The notes: generated by a model not told the origin, from the letters alone. Shown: positions 15,145 through 27,095, counted from the stretch's first letter. The stretch is 64,000 nucleotides of DNA from Cherax quadricarinatus (GCF_038502225.1 NC_091355.1:14903102-14967101), one strand, 5' to 3'. Translations and numbers: made by a program.

Positions 15145-16607
15145 GGGGGTTAAATTCTAGGAGCCAGCTTCGGGACCACACATCCAGCCTGTTCAGGTCT
15201 CTTTGTAGACCTGTCTGGTCCGCATCTGATTTAATTCTCCCCATTAACTCCACGTCATCTGCAAACAGGGACACTTCTGAGTCTATCCCTTCCGTCATGT
15301 CGTTCACATATACCAAGAATAGCACTGGTCCCAGGACTGACCCCTGTGGGACCCCGCTCGTCACTGGCGCCCACTGTGATACCTCATCACGGACCATGAC
15401 TCGCTGTTGCCTCCTGTTAGGTATTCTCTGATCCATTGCAGTGCCCTTCCTGTTATACGTGACTGTTCCTCTAGCTTTTGTACTAATCTCTTGTGAGGAA
15501 CTGTGTCGAAGGCCTTGCAGCCCAAGAAAATGCAATCAACCAACCCCTCCCTCTCATTTCTTCAGTTACCTTGTCATAAAACTCTAGTAGGTTTGTGACA
15601 CAGGATTTGCCTTCCATGAATCCGTGCTGGTTGTCGTTTATAATCTTGTTCCGCTCCAGGTGCTCCACCACTCTCCTCCTGATAATCTTTTCCAAGACTT
15701 TGCATACTATACATGTCAGTGACACTGGTCTATAATTTAGTGCTTCATTTCTGTCTCCCTTCTTAAAGATGGGGACTACATTTGCCTTCTTCCATACTTC
15801 AGGTAGTTGCCCAGTTTCAAGGGAAGTGTTGAAGATTTTGGTTAGTGGCACACGTAGTGTCGCTGCTCCCTCTCTAAGAACCCATGGAGAGATGTCCAGT
15901 CCCACCGCCTTTGAGGTATCAAGGTCACTTAGGAGCTTCTCCACCTCCTCCTCAGTTGTGTGTAATTCATCCAACACTTGTTGGTATATCCCTTGTTGCT
16001 GTACCCCACTGTTTTGTCTTCCCGTTGTCCCTTCAGCCTCCACTGTAAATACTTCCTGAAATCTCATGTTGAGCTCCTCACATACTTCCTGGTCATTTCT
16101 TGTGAGCTCCCCACCTTCCTTCCTCAGCCTGATTACATGGTCCTTGACTGTTGTCTTCCTCCTGATGTGGCTGTAGAGTAGTTTCGGATCAGACTTGACT
16201 TTCGATGCTATGTCATTTTCATACTGCCGCTGCACCTCCCTCCTTATTTGTGCATACTCGTTTCTGGCACGTCGACTAATTTCTTTATTCTCCTGAGTCC
16301 TTTGCTTTCTGTACTTTTTCCATTCTATAGAGCACTTAGTTTTTGCCTCCCTGCACCTTCGGGTAAACCCAGGGCTTGTTCTGTCCTTCCCATTATTTCT
16401 TTTACCCTTGGGAACAAACCTTCCCTCTGCCTCCTTGCGTTTTGTTGTTACAAAGTCCATCATTTCGTTTACTGATTTTCTTACCAACTCCTGTTCCCAC
16501 TGAACCTCCTGCAGGAAGATCCTCATTCTTGTGTAGTCCCCCCTTTTATAGTTTAGCTTTTCCCTTTCTACTCCTGTTACCCTCTCCACTTTTAGCTCCA
16601 CGATGTA
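15145..16607 (-). pseudogene. LINE reverse transcriptase, frameshifted, with damaged motif A
   Basis: The longest intact piece (15483-16601, 372 codons) is the region upstream of RT and the fingers, with VVPIFKKGDRNEALNYRPVS and DNQHGFMEGKSC. A shift near 15540 leads to CIFLGCKAFDTVPHKRLVQK. This is motif A, but the usual LDxxKAFD has become LGCKAFD: the first catalytic Asp is Gly and one residue is missing. A further shift near 15410 leads to TSGVPQGSVLGPVLF (motif B) and SLFADDVELMG (motif C, FADD retained). The enzyme copied element RNA into DNA at the nicked target; this copy cannot. Confidence 0.9.
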
Positions 16608-17130
16608 TTCAAGCTCATAACTACGTGGTCACTAGCTCCATGGGGCCTTTCATATGTGATGTGCTCAATGTCTGAGCTACTCAGGGTGAACACGAGGTCC
16701 AGTTTTGCTGGTTCATCCTTCCCTCTCTCTCTGGTAATATCCCTAACATGTTGGTGCATGAGATTTGCCAGCACCACATCCATCATCTTGGCTCTCCATG
16801 TTTCGGGACCCCCACGTGGCTCCAGGTTTTCCCAATCAATCTCCCTGTGATTGAAGTCGCCCATGACCAGTAACTTTGATCTACTTGAGTGGGCCCTTCG
16901 TGCCACCTCAGCTAGTGTCCACCATTGCTCTGTTGCATTCATCATATTCCTCTCTTGACCTCCTGCAGTTCTGTGGTGGGTTATACATCACTGCAATGAC
17001 TACCTTGTGTTCCCCTGACTGAGCTGTACCTACTATGTAATCCCTTTCTCGAATCTCGTCCATACCTTCCATTTCTTGATAACCCCACCGGTTTTTTATT
17101 AGTAGTGCAACCCCTCCTCCCCCCTGCCCC
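16608..17130 (-). pseudogene. LINE endonuclease domain (EEP/AP type), partial
   Basis: Two frames joined near 16930. The upstream piece reads GGGGVALLIKNRW...VIAVMYNPPQ. The downstream piece carries the catalytic-region blocks LLVMGDFNHREIDW (the GDFN motif), LDLVFT and GASDHVVM (the SDH motif). In active LINEs this domain nicks target DNA to prime reverse transcription. Roughly the first hundred residues are missing because the element is cut off at the microsatellite. A shift near 16605 separates it from the RT frame. The retained GDFN, D and SDH residues make the family call firm. Confidence 0.88.
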
Positions 17131-20023
17131 CTGTGTGTGTGTGTGTGGTGTGTGTGTGTGGTGTGTGTGGTGTCTGTGTGTGTGGTGTGTGTTGTGTGTG
17201 TGGGGTGTGTGTGTGGGGTGTGTGTGTGGGGTGTGTGTGTGTGTGTGTGTGTGTGTGGGGTGTGTGTGTGTGTGTGTGGAGTGTGTGTGTGTGGGGTGTG
17301 TGTGGGGTGTGTGTGTGTGTGTGGTGTGTGTGTGTGTGTGTGTGTGTGGGGTGTGTGGGGTGTGTGTGTGTGTGTGTGTGTGTGGGGTGTGTGTGTGGGG
17401 TGTGTGTGTGTGTGTGGGGTGTGTGTGTGTGTGTGTGTGTGGGGTGTGTGTGTGTGTGTGTGTGGTGTGTGTGTGTGTGGGGTGTGTGTGTGTGGGGTGT
17501 GTGTGTGTGTGTGGGGTGTGTGTGGTGTGTGTGTGGGGTGTGTGTGGGGTGTGTGTGGTGTGTGTGTGGTGTGTGTGTGTGTTGTGTGTGTGTGTAGTGT
17601 GTGTGTGTGTAGTGTGTGTGTGTGTGTAGCGTGTGTGCAGTGTGTGCAGTGTGTGTAGTGTGTGCAGTGTGTGTAGTGTGTGTGGTGTGTGCAGTGTGTG
17701 TGGTGTGTGTGGTGTGTGCAGTGTGTGTGGTGTGTGCAGTGTGTGTGGTGTGTGCAGTGTGTGTGGTGTGTGCAGTGTGTGTGGTGTGTGCAGTGTGTGT
17801 AGTGTGTGTGTAGTGTGTGTAGTGTGTGTGTGTGTAGCGTGTGTGCAGTGTGTGCAGTGTGTGTAGTGTGTGCAGTGTGTGTAGTGTGTGTGGTGTGTGC
17901 AGTGTGTGTGGTGTGTGCAGTGTGTGTGGTGTGTGTGGTGTGTGCAGTGTGTGTGGTGTGTGCAGTGTGTGCAGTGTGTGTAGTGTGTGTGGTGTGTGCA
18001 GTGTGTGTGGTGTGTGCAGTGTGTGTGGTGTGTGCAGTGTGTGTGGTGTGTGCAGTGTGTGCAGTGTGTGCAGTGTGTGTGGTGTGTGCAGTGTGTGTGG
18101 TGTGTGTGGTGTGTGCAGTGTGTGTAGTGTGTGTGTAGTGTGTGTAGTGTGTGTAGTGTGTGTGGTGTGTGTAGTGTGTGTGTAGTGTGTGTGTAGTGTG
18201 TGTAGTGTGTGTGGTGTGTGCAGTGTGTGTAGTGTGTGTGGTGTGTGTAGTGTGTGTGGTGTGTGCAGTGTGTGTAGTGTGTGTGGTGTGTGCAGTGTGT
18301 GTAGTGTGTGTGGTGTGTGCAGTGTGTGTAGTGTGTGTGGTGTGTGTGGTGTGTGTAGTGTGTGTGGTGTGTGCAGTGTGTGTGGTGTGTGCAGTGTGTG
18401 TGGTGTGTGCAGTGTGTGTAGTGTGTGTGTAGTGTGTGTGTAGTGTGTGTGTAGTGTGTGTGTAGTGTGTGTAGTGTGTGTAGTGTGTGGTGTGTGCAGT
18501 GTGTGTAGTGTGTGTAGTGTGTGTGTAGTGTGTGTAGTGTGTGTGGTGTGTGTATTGTGTGTGGTGTGTGCAGTGTGTGTGGTGTGTGCAGTGTGTGTGG
18601 TGTGTGCAGTGTGTGTGGTGTGTGCAGTGTGTGTGGTGTGTGCAGTGTGTGTGGTGTGTGCAGTGTGTGTGGTGTGTGCAGTGTGTGTAGTGTGTGTAGT
18701 GTGTGTAGTGTGTGTAGTGTGTGTAGTGTGTGTAGTGTGTGCGGTGTGTGTGGTGTGTGCAGTGTGTGTGGTGTGTGTGGTGTGTGCAGTGTGTGTGGTG
18801 TGTGCAGTGTGTGTGGTGTGTGCAGTGTGTGTGGTGTGTGCAATGTGTGTGGTGTGTGCAGTGTGTGTGGTGTGTGCAGTGTGTGTGGTGTGTACAGTGT
18901 GTGTGGTGTGTACAGTGTGTGTGGTGTGTACAGTGTGTGTGGTGTGTACAGTGTGTGTGGTGTGTACAGTGTGTGTGGTGTGTACAGTGTGGTGTGTACA
19001 GTGTGTGTGGTGTGTACAGTGTGTGGTGTGTGTGGTGTGTGTGGTGTGTGTAGTGTGTGTGTAGTGTGTGGTGTGTGTAGTGTGTGTGGTGTGTGTAGTG
19101 TGTGTGGTGTGTGTAGTGTGTGTGGTGTGTGTGGTGTGTGTGGTGTGTGTGGTGTGTGGTGTGTGTGGTGTGTGTGGTGTGTGTGGTGTGTTTGGTGTGT
19201 GTGGTGTGTGTGTAGTGTGTGCAGTGTGTGTGGTGTGTGCAGTGTGTGTGGTGTGTGTGGTGTGTGTAGTGTGCATGGTGTGTGTAGTGTGCGTGGTGTG
19301 TGTAGTGTGCGTGGTGTGTGTAGTGTGCGTGGTGTGTGTAGTGTGCGTGGTGTGTGTAGTGTGCGTGGTGTGTGTAGTGTGCGTGGTGTGTGTAGTGTGC
19401 GTGGTGTGTGTAGTGTGCGTGGTGTGTGTAGTGTGCGTGGTGTGTGCGTGTAGTGTGCGTGGTGTGCGTGGTGTGTGTAGTGTGCATGGTGTGTGTGTAG
19501 TGTGCATGGTGTGTGTGTAGTGTGTGTAGTGTGCGTGGTGTGTGTGTAGTGTGCGTGGTGTGTGTGTAGTGTGTGTAGTGTGTGTAGTGTGCGTGGTGTG
19601 TGTGTAGTGTAGTGTGTGTAGTGTGTGTGGTGTGTGCGGCGTGTGCGGCGTGTGCGGCGTGTGCGGCGTGTGTAGCGTGTGTAGCGTGTGTGTGTAGTGT
19701 GTGTAATGTCTGTGTGGTGTGTGTGATGTCTGTGTGGTTTGTGTGATGTCTGTGTATAATGTGTGTAGTGTGTGTAATGTGTGTGTGGTGTGTGTAATGT
19801 GTGTGTGGTGTGTGTAATGTGTGTGTGGTGTGTGCGTGTAATGTGTGTAATGTGTGCGTGTAATATGTGTGGTGTGTGTGGTGTGTGTGGTGTGTGTGTG
19901 TGGAGTGTGTAGTGTGTGTGGAGTGTGTAGTGTGTGTGTGTGGAATGTGTAGTGTGTGTGGAATGTGTAGTGTGTGTGGAATGTGTAGTGTGTGTGGAAT
20001 GTGTAGTGTGTGTGTGGAGTGTG

Positions 20024-20081
<58 letters not shown>

Positions 20082-20266
20082 TGTGCGTGGTGTGTGTGTA
20101 GTGTACGTGGTGTGTGTGTGTAGTGTGTGTAGTGTGCGTGGTGTGTGTGTATGTGTAGTGTGTGGTGTGTGTGGCGTGTGTGTAGTGTGTGTGTAGTGTG
20201 TGTGTAGTGTGTGTGTAGTGTGTGTGTAGTGTGTGTGTAGTGTGTGTGTGTGGAGTGTGGAGTGTG

Positions 20267-20304
<38 letters not shown>

Positions 20305-21523
20305 TGTGCGTGGTGTGTGTGTAGTGTGTGTAGTGTGCGTGGTGTGTATGTGTAGTGTGTGGTGTGTGTGTAGTGTGTGTGGCGTGTGTGTAGTGTGTGT
20401 GTAGTGTGTGTGTAGTGTGTGTGTAGTGTGTGTGTAGTGTGTGTGTAGTGTGTGATGTCTGTGTGGTGTGTGTGTAGTGTGTGATGTCTGTGTGGTGTGT
20501 GTAATGTGTGTGGTGTGTGTGTGTGGTGTGTGTATGTGGTGTGTGTGTGTGGTGTGTGTATGTGGTGTGTGTGTGTGTGTGGTGTGTGTGTGGTGTGTGT
20601 AGTGTGTGTGGAATGTGTAGTGTGTGTGTAGTGTGCGTGGTGTGTGTGTAGTGTGTGTGTAGTGTGTGTGTGTAGTGTGTGTGTAGTGTGTGTGTAGTGT
20701 GTGTGTAGTGTGTGTAATGTGTGTGAGGTGTGTGTAATGTCTGTGTATAATGTGTGTAGTGTGTGTGTGTGTAATGTGTGTGTGTGGTGTGTGTGTGTGT
20801 GGTGTGTGTGTTATGTGTGTGTGTGGTGTGTGTGTAATGTGTGTGTGGTGTGTGTGTAATGTGTGTGGTGTGTGTGTGGTGTGTGTGTGATGTGTGGTGT
20901 GTGGTGTGTGAGGTGGTGTGGTGTGTGAGGTGGCGTGGTGTGTGAGGTGGTGTGGTGTGTGAGGTGGTGTGGTGTGTGAGGTGGTGTGGTGTGTGAGGTG
21001 GTGTGGTGTGTGAGGTGGTGTGGTGTGTGAGGTGGTGTGGTGTGTGAGGTGGTGTGGTGTGTGAGGTGGTGTGGTGTGTGAGGTGGTGTGGTGTGTGAGG
21101 TGGTGGTGTGGTGTGTGTGGTGTGTGTGGTGGTGTGTTGTGGTGTGTGTGGTGGTGTGTGGTGTGTGTGGTGTGTGTGGTGGGTGTGGTGGGTGTGGTGT
21201 GTGTGGTGTGTGTGGTGTGTGTGGTGTGTGTGGTGTGTGTGGTGGTGGTGGTGGTGTGGTGGGTGTGGTGGGTGTGGTGGGTGTGGTGTGTGTGGTGTGT
21301 GTGGTGTGTGTGGTGTGTGTGGTGTGTGTGTGGTGTGTGTGTGGTGTGTGTGGTGTGTGTGGTGGTGTGGTGTGTGTGGTGGGTGTGGTGTGTGTGGTGG
21401 GGTGTGTGTGGTGTGTGTGGTGTGTGGGGTGTGTGTGGTGGTGTGGTGTGTGTGGTGTGTGTGGTGTGTGTGGGGTGTGTGTGGTGGTGGGGTGTGTGTG
21501 GTGTGTATGGGGGTGTGCGCGCG
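17131..21523. repeat. 4.4-kb GT-derived array with zoned higher-order units
   Basis: The plus strand is almost only G and T. Zones in order: GT runs broken by GGGG (17131-17600); an 18-bp unit CAGTGTGTGTGGTGTGTG (about 17630-19020); an 18-bp unit with GTGCGTGG (about 19270-19450); mixed TGTAGTGTG/TAATGTG units (19450-20880); a 17-bp unit GAGGTGGTGTGGTGTGT (about 20900-21110); then GGTGGTGTG units with GGTGGTGG. It ends in GCGCGCGCGC. The array lacks stops in many frames, so very long frames (up to 1567 codons of His/Thr) are artefacts. It abuts the truncated LINE. Confidence 0.95.
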
Positions 21524-23307
21524 CGCGCCTGCCTAAGACTGTAAGGAACTATAACTAGGTGGATTGGAAGGGAAGGAAAAAAAATAGAAGGGAGGGATGA
21601 AGAACAAATTTTGAAGACAAAGGGAAGGAGAGAGGAAAAGTAAATGAAGTGGGAGAAAGAGGCCAGGAGAGGAAGGGAAAACAAATCGAAGGGGGAGGAA
21701 GAGATTGAGTGTAAGGAAGATAGCGAGGGGAAAGGAAAAGTAGATACAGGATAGAAAGGGGAATGAAAGTGAGGAGGAGCAACAGTGAGTGAGAATGAGG
21801 AGAATGAGACGATAACAGGAGACAGCGAAGAAAAGGCAGATAGCAGGAAACCTTACGGTTTACATTAAGGCTGTCTACTGAGACGGATAAATTGAGTAGA
21901 CTGGCGGAGGATGGACACAGTGGTCACCAGCCTGGCTAGCTACTAGCCCCGTGGGGTTGGGGACTAACTAGCTTGGTTAAACCCCACTTTTAACTCTACG
22001 ACCGACCGCGCTCACACCACAGAGTGGAGACGCCAATGACTGCACCCTCTCCCACGCCATGGATGAAGTATATTTAGGCACAGGTACACATAAGTACAAT
22101 TATCATAGTATAAATTACCGAAGATAACCCTAAAGAAAACAAAGTGATTTCTTTCCAATGGGATAAATAGATCGGTCTCCCAGTCCTTCTTAGGGAGGAT
22201 TGATGTGTGTAACTGGTTATCAAGTGACTAAAACCAGTGTCACGAGAAATCTTTTGACTAATGTAGATTAACTAATGAAGTAACTGTAGACTAACTACCT
22301 GTAATTTTTGTCTGAAAAAAATAAATCGAGGCAAAATAGTATAGCAAAAGGCTCTGTCCCAGCTCTTTAATTTCTTCTATCAAGGCATCGTTAAATTTAG
22401 GTTTTATAATTGTATATATAAATTTATATATATTAGCTCTAGTATAAGTAAATCGTCAAAAATATCTAAAATGTATTGTAATAAATAATGTTACCTCATT
22501 ATATTGTACTAAATCAATAATTTGTGAGCAAGCCAGAGTTAATAAAATATTAAAATTATAATGTACTAATTATCGCAAAGATATCTAATATCGAAGTGGA
22601 AAATGTGATGTGATTGACAGATGATTAAAGGAAAGAAGAGCCAAGAGTCTTCATAAACTTACTTTAATAAAATAAACAATTATTTTGATGACCACTAAAC
22701 ATAAAACGAAAATAAAATGAATGTAGAGGTAATAGTGATGAATTAAGATGTAAAATAAAATAAGAAAATGAGCTGAGAAGATAAGCATCAGGTTCGACCC
22801 ACGTTGCCTTAGGTAAAAACATGCGAGCATCGAGCTTGCTCGCTCTGATACTGATATTGGTCAAATGATCTCAGGATATCAACCGGAAATGGGATCACTC
22901 AGGTGTGTAATGAATTTCGGCCCATCGGAGAAGATCCATGTCCTCCAGTGACCCATCACAGATGTTGGCAGCTGATCGACAGTGCACTGAGTAATAGAAG
23001 AGGGTACGACATCATGGATTCCATCACAGCCATGAGTATGTGGCAGTCAACAGGTCCGCTATGGACAGTTGTGGGAGAAATGGGCGAATTTTGATTCCTA
23101 AGAACGACGCGGGGAAGTGTTGGTTGGTTAATTGGTTTTAACAACAATCTTCTATACCCAAGATCATTTCGGTTGCATACAACTAGTTCACCAGTCTAGA
23201 ACACTTCAATCCCTTAAACAGTGATTGAAGAAAACGTTGTGTATATAATTAGAGAAATACAACTCTTAGAGCATTTTTTTTTTTAACACACTGGCTGTTT
23301 CCCATCG
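21524..23307. other. No gene seen (1.8 kb)
   Basis: A purine-rich segment (21560-21840) is followed by AT-rich DNA. Frame 22903-23094 (+) lacks any motif. Confidence 0.45.
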
Positions 23308-23319
23308 AAGAAACACTTT

Positions 23320-23469
23320 AAAGAGCAAAAAGGCACAATACGTGGCTGAAACAATACACAAATAACTCTCACATCGGAGAGAGAAGCTTACGACGATGTT
23401 TCGGTCCGATTTGGACCATTTACAAAGTTACACTAACACAAAAGTGAAGGAGCCGGTATATATTTGTGT
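23320..23469 (+). mobile_element. Family B fold-back element with 12-bp target-site duplication
   Basis: A perfect direct repeat, AAGAAACACTTT, lies at 23308-23319 and 23470-23481. The copy starts with the inverted tail (AAAAAGGCACAATAC...ACACAAATAAC). It continues with AGAGAGAAGCTTACGACGAT, GTTTCGGTCCGATTTGGACC and CATTTACAAAGT, and ends in TATATTTGTGT. It ends at the same TTTGTGT as the 12896-13030 copy, which fixes the family's 3' boundary. Confidence 0.82.
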
Positions 23470-23822
23470 AAGAAACACTTTGATCATCACTCAGTCACTA
23501 TCTTGCCAGAGGCGCACCGATGTTAGTCTCGGTGTATATACATCCCGTGGAAAGTGTAGGATTACACTGCACGACCTACAAAACTCTCGGGTGAGAAAAC
23601 GAAGAACCGTTTCCATTAATGCTAATCACATTGTTAATCTCTTATTTAATCCACTGAAAATTATTTTCTCTTGTATCTTCAACACCTTCCATTTCGAGAA
23701 AATATTTCCAGAGACATAACTAAATTCTACTCCAATATTAATTCAATTAGCCGAGAAGCTATGAAACAGAAAATGGTGTTCTGTAGAAATATACTGAAGG
23801 TTTTCCTGGCGGTGGATGTCTT

Positions 23823-23905
23823 CGACTCACGAAATCGTAATGACACGATTGCAAACAAACCATACCACGGGTATGGGTATGGGGTTCTAACCCCACCCGT
23901 GGTAT
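23823..23905 (-). mobile_element. Fold-back SINE, family A copy 2, with 12-bp target-site duplication
   Basis: Flanked by GGTGGATGTCTT at 23811-23822 and 23906-23917. Read on the minus strand it begins ATACCACGGGTGGGGTTAGA, which is an inverted start. A palindromic B-box-like core (GGTTAGAACC) follows, then the sense segment CCCGTGGTATGGTTTGTTTG and the AATCGT...ACGATT tail ending GTGAGTCG. It is a shorter version of the copy at 835-994 without the A-box part. Confidence 0.82.
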
Positions 23906-23917
23906 GGTGGATGTCTT

Positions 23918-24400
23918 TGTTAGTGTAGACCGATGGACTAAAAAGATCGAGGTAAATATCACAATGTTGCTAGGTGATATGTAAACAATTTATTTAAGAA
24001 TGTACGAATTGCATCCCTCCTTTGGTTTTTACTAAACATACTCATAAAATCACAAGGGAGATTTGTTTCGTTACTGTTTGATAGATATTCATCACTAGAT
24101 ATTCAGTATTATCATGAATATCTCGCATGAAATAGTATATTCACCAAGTGCTTCAATCTTCGGAATAACACTGGCATTGCGAAAATATACCTAAATTCGA
24201 CAGAACATGATGTATTTACAAAGTAGTAAGACATTAAATGTTTATTAATAAACGTAAAAAAATACAAAAATCTTTAGAATATACACAAGTATGAGTATAT
24301 ATACACCTATATGTGTATGGCTTTCATTGTACATATTCTAAGAGTTTACTTTAATCCCTATTTTAGGGATTTAAGTATTCTTTGTTGATCAAGTTATATA
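23918..24400. other. No gene seen
   Basis: AT-rich DNA without recognisable features. Confidence 0.5.
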
Positions 24401-24690
24401 CAGGTTAATAACCCTCCTGTAGGTCCGAAGTCTTTTGGATCTTGATGCAGGGAATTCTTCAATTTTGCCTACCATATAGGCCCGACCTACTTCCACTAGT
24501 GGGTTCTTTTTCCATTGGTGACTCCCCCTACCAATGCTCCACCTCATTTGTTTGCGGTATATAAGCCTCATCTCTGCGAATATGCTGCACTTTCATCGAG
24601 AATGATGGACTGAACACATCTATTCCAGGCCGAGGGACTGATTATCTCAAACTCTTCCTCGCCTTCCAGGTGTTACAAGTGTCTTATTTA
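24400..24690 (+). repeat. Repeat E with conserved TATA motif (possible PLE non-coding end)
   Basis: Collinear blocks CACTAGTG, GGTGACTCC, TATATAAG (24558-24565), ATGGACTGAACAC and GGACTGATTATCTCAAACT recur, with substitutions, at 55565-55710. The second copy sits directly next to a PLE endonuclease, so this may be a PLE terminal region. That link is inference. Confidence 0.55.
24558..24565 (+). promoter_or_regulatory. TATA-like box conserved between repeat E copies
   Basis: TATATAAG occupies the same relative place as TATATAAA at 55627-55634, with similar sequence on both sides. Conservation could simply reflect common descent of the repeat. Confidence 0.3.
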
Positions 24691-27060
24691 TCAACCCTCT
24701 TGTAGTCAATAGCCTTTAAACGCCCATTAACTGACCAACATTCACAGAATTATATACGCGGAGAGGGGCATGTTTGTCAGTGAATATATACTAAGAGTTC
24801 ATGATGAAAATGGCACATGTCTTACTCCTCGACTGAGAGTACACTTTAATGAAATTTTTTGAAATTTTGGCGATTAATATTCTTAACTAGTGGTGAACCT
24901 TAATGACCTCCATCAATAGCTGCCTCCTGCGTCAACAGTTCTCCAGGCACAGACAAATAAATATTGCACAAGGATATGATCTAAGCAGAAATAATTTCAC
25001 TCCACCAGTCTTGAGAAGAATTCGATCCTGTATTAAGGTTCCCACATAGCATACACCACATCGTTGCGCATACTGAATCTGTTTACACTGACTCTCGTTA
25101 CTTTCTAACAGCAGTGGATCGTAATAAATCACGTCGCTTACAACAGGCTTTTATACGGTAATGTGAGGTGTCCGTATAGATGCGTGACGAAACATACCGT
25201 ACAGATACGATTCTACCTAATGGAATTCGTCCTTGGAATCAATGGGAATTGGCGCGATATCCCGATACTACTCTTCCGTGACTCGCTATCCACGATTAAT
25301 ACTGGCGTGATCTTGACCGTACGTCACGTGGTCTGACTGCTCGTCCAGTCCACTCCTCTCTCAAACACGAGAAAAATGCAAAGTTCGTTAATCGATTAAT
25401 AAATGACAAAGCATGAAGTTGCGCTCATATAGACAATTAACCTACATATAAAATTTATTATATGATAGAAAAATTGATTTAGTATCTACATACATCATTC
25501 TTAAATCTAATGTATTTAGAAACTCTAATATAGAATGTTGACTCATTATGACATTTTCGTGACTAGTTGAGAAGACGATAACGTACCCAGAGAATAATAA
25601 TATTCTCGTTTCAAAAAATTATATGTACACAGATTGGAAAATCTTCATAAATTTTGCATTTCAGATGATTGAAGGTTAATGTTATTGAACATATTTTTTT
25701 TTAAAAGATGCTTGGATCAAGTGAGGATATTGCTAGAATAATATACCACACTGATGATGGGTGAGAATATACCAGAGAGAAAAATAAACAGAAAAAACAC
25801 AAACAGAAAAGCATACACACAGACAAACACAGAAAGAGAGAGTAACTGAAAAAAAAAAGAGAAAGAGGGAGGGATAGGAAGGGAGGGGGAAGATGTAGAT
25901 ACAGGGAGGGACCAAGAAATGGATGCGGCCAGAGCGAGGATAAAAGGTTGTCAAGTAATGAGGTCGTTGGACGTGTGTCGTTGTCCTTTACCTCTCCCAG
26001 CCTTCATTAGTGCAGAAAACACTGTTGTAGTGTGTCTTCGTGTGTAAACATGACTGAATGGCTGAGAGCAAAGGAGAGTGGGAGGGAGAAATTAAGAGAT
26101 AATATGACAGGATGAGAAAGAGGAGAAGAAAGGGTGAGAAGAGTTAGTGTAGAATGCAAGGGAAACGGGTGGAATAGGACGCAGGAAGAAACGAAGAAAT
26201 TATATAGAACCCAGAAAGAAGAAAAATAGGGCCGATATAGAATACTGGTGGGATAGAAAAATGACACAGACTGTTGGTGGGAGAAAAACAGAATAGAATG
26301 CTAGAGAGAGAGGGAGGGGAAAATGGGGATCCAACTTTAATAATATAATACCTGGACACTGTGTCTGTGTATAAAAATTCCTGAATGGCCGAGCTGTGTC
26401 ACAACTAAATTGCAGAAAGTTATTATGAAAGCCAACGAGGTAGTGTGAGGGAGAGTGCGTCTCTGACTGACGTAGAGTGAGAGTTTGAAAGTGTGGACTT
26501 AGAAAGTGGTGGCGGTGAAAGCTTGAGTGTGACGCGAAGAGTATATAAATATTATATACCCACATATTAGTTAGATAATATGTAGTTTATGATATTGTAT
26601 TGATTAGAAACTTCGCCCGAAAAGGACTCCATCATCGCTCAACGTCTTGTTAAAACGCAGAAAAACCGCACATTGTGTCTCAAGTGACGTAGTGAGAGTG
26701 AGCGTGAGAGCGAGTCGGAATCTGAGAACGAGATAAAGTGTCAGAATGAGAAAGAATGTGAATTAGAGACAAAATGCGATGGAAAATTTTTATATTACTT
26801 TCAAGAGAGAGCGAAATCTCATTTCATGGATACTGGCGATGCATCTACGAAGTGTTTTGTGTCCTTGACGCTCATATGTTGTCCATCTTATTATTAAATG
26901 TGAGTTAGGTACTGGATTATTTATGTAGCAGCTGTTACCTAAGTTTATATATATATTTGTACGTGTATGTGCATTCTTCCTTCACCAAATAACTATGCAC
27001 TGTATTAATAAATTAATTTTACTTCTGTTTCTATACATCTTTTTATACTCTTTTGCCTTG
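24691..27060. other. No gene seen (2.4 kb)
   Basis: A run of minus-strand Ser/Phe/Leu-rich frames (25733-26565) lies opposite purine-rich DNA and looks like composition bias. No domain is recognised. Confidence 0.4.

Positions 27061-27095
<35 letters not shown>

Larger units (their letters stand above)
14382..17130 (-). mobile_element. CR1/Jockey-type non-LTR retrotransposon, 5'-truncated and inactive
   Basis: On the minus strand, in order: the C-terminal two thirds of an AP-like endonuclease, a complete-length but frameshifted reverse transcriptase, and the post-RT domain. The 3' end reads AATTAGGTGAGTACACACAC (complement of the left edge), where coding similarity stops in a short GT run. 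The 5' end is lost exactly where a 4.4-kb GT-type array begins (17131). Reading requires at least five frame changes (near 16930, 16605, 15540, 15410 and 15140), so the copy is dead. The GVPQGSVLGPVLF and FADD motifs favour the CR1/L2/Jockey superfamily, but I cannot fix the clade. Confidence 0.9.

Noticed and set aside
17131..21523. Telomere-like G/T-rich repeat
   Set aside because: Units vary from 2 to 18 bp and do not contain the arthropod TTAGG unit; unique sequence continues on both sides.
16981..21684. Open frames of 802-1567 codons (His/Thr-rich on minus; Cys/Val/Trp-rich on plus) across the GT array
   Set aside because: They are the translation of a stop-free GT/CA repeat; every frame is open and no non-repeat domain is attached except LINE endonuclease read-through at one end.
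25733..26565. Run of Ser/Phe/Leu-rich minus frames as exons of one gene
   Set aside because: They lie opposite purine-rich DNA, overlap each other in different frames and show no domain.
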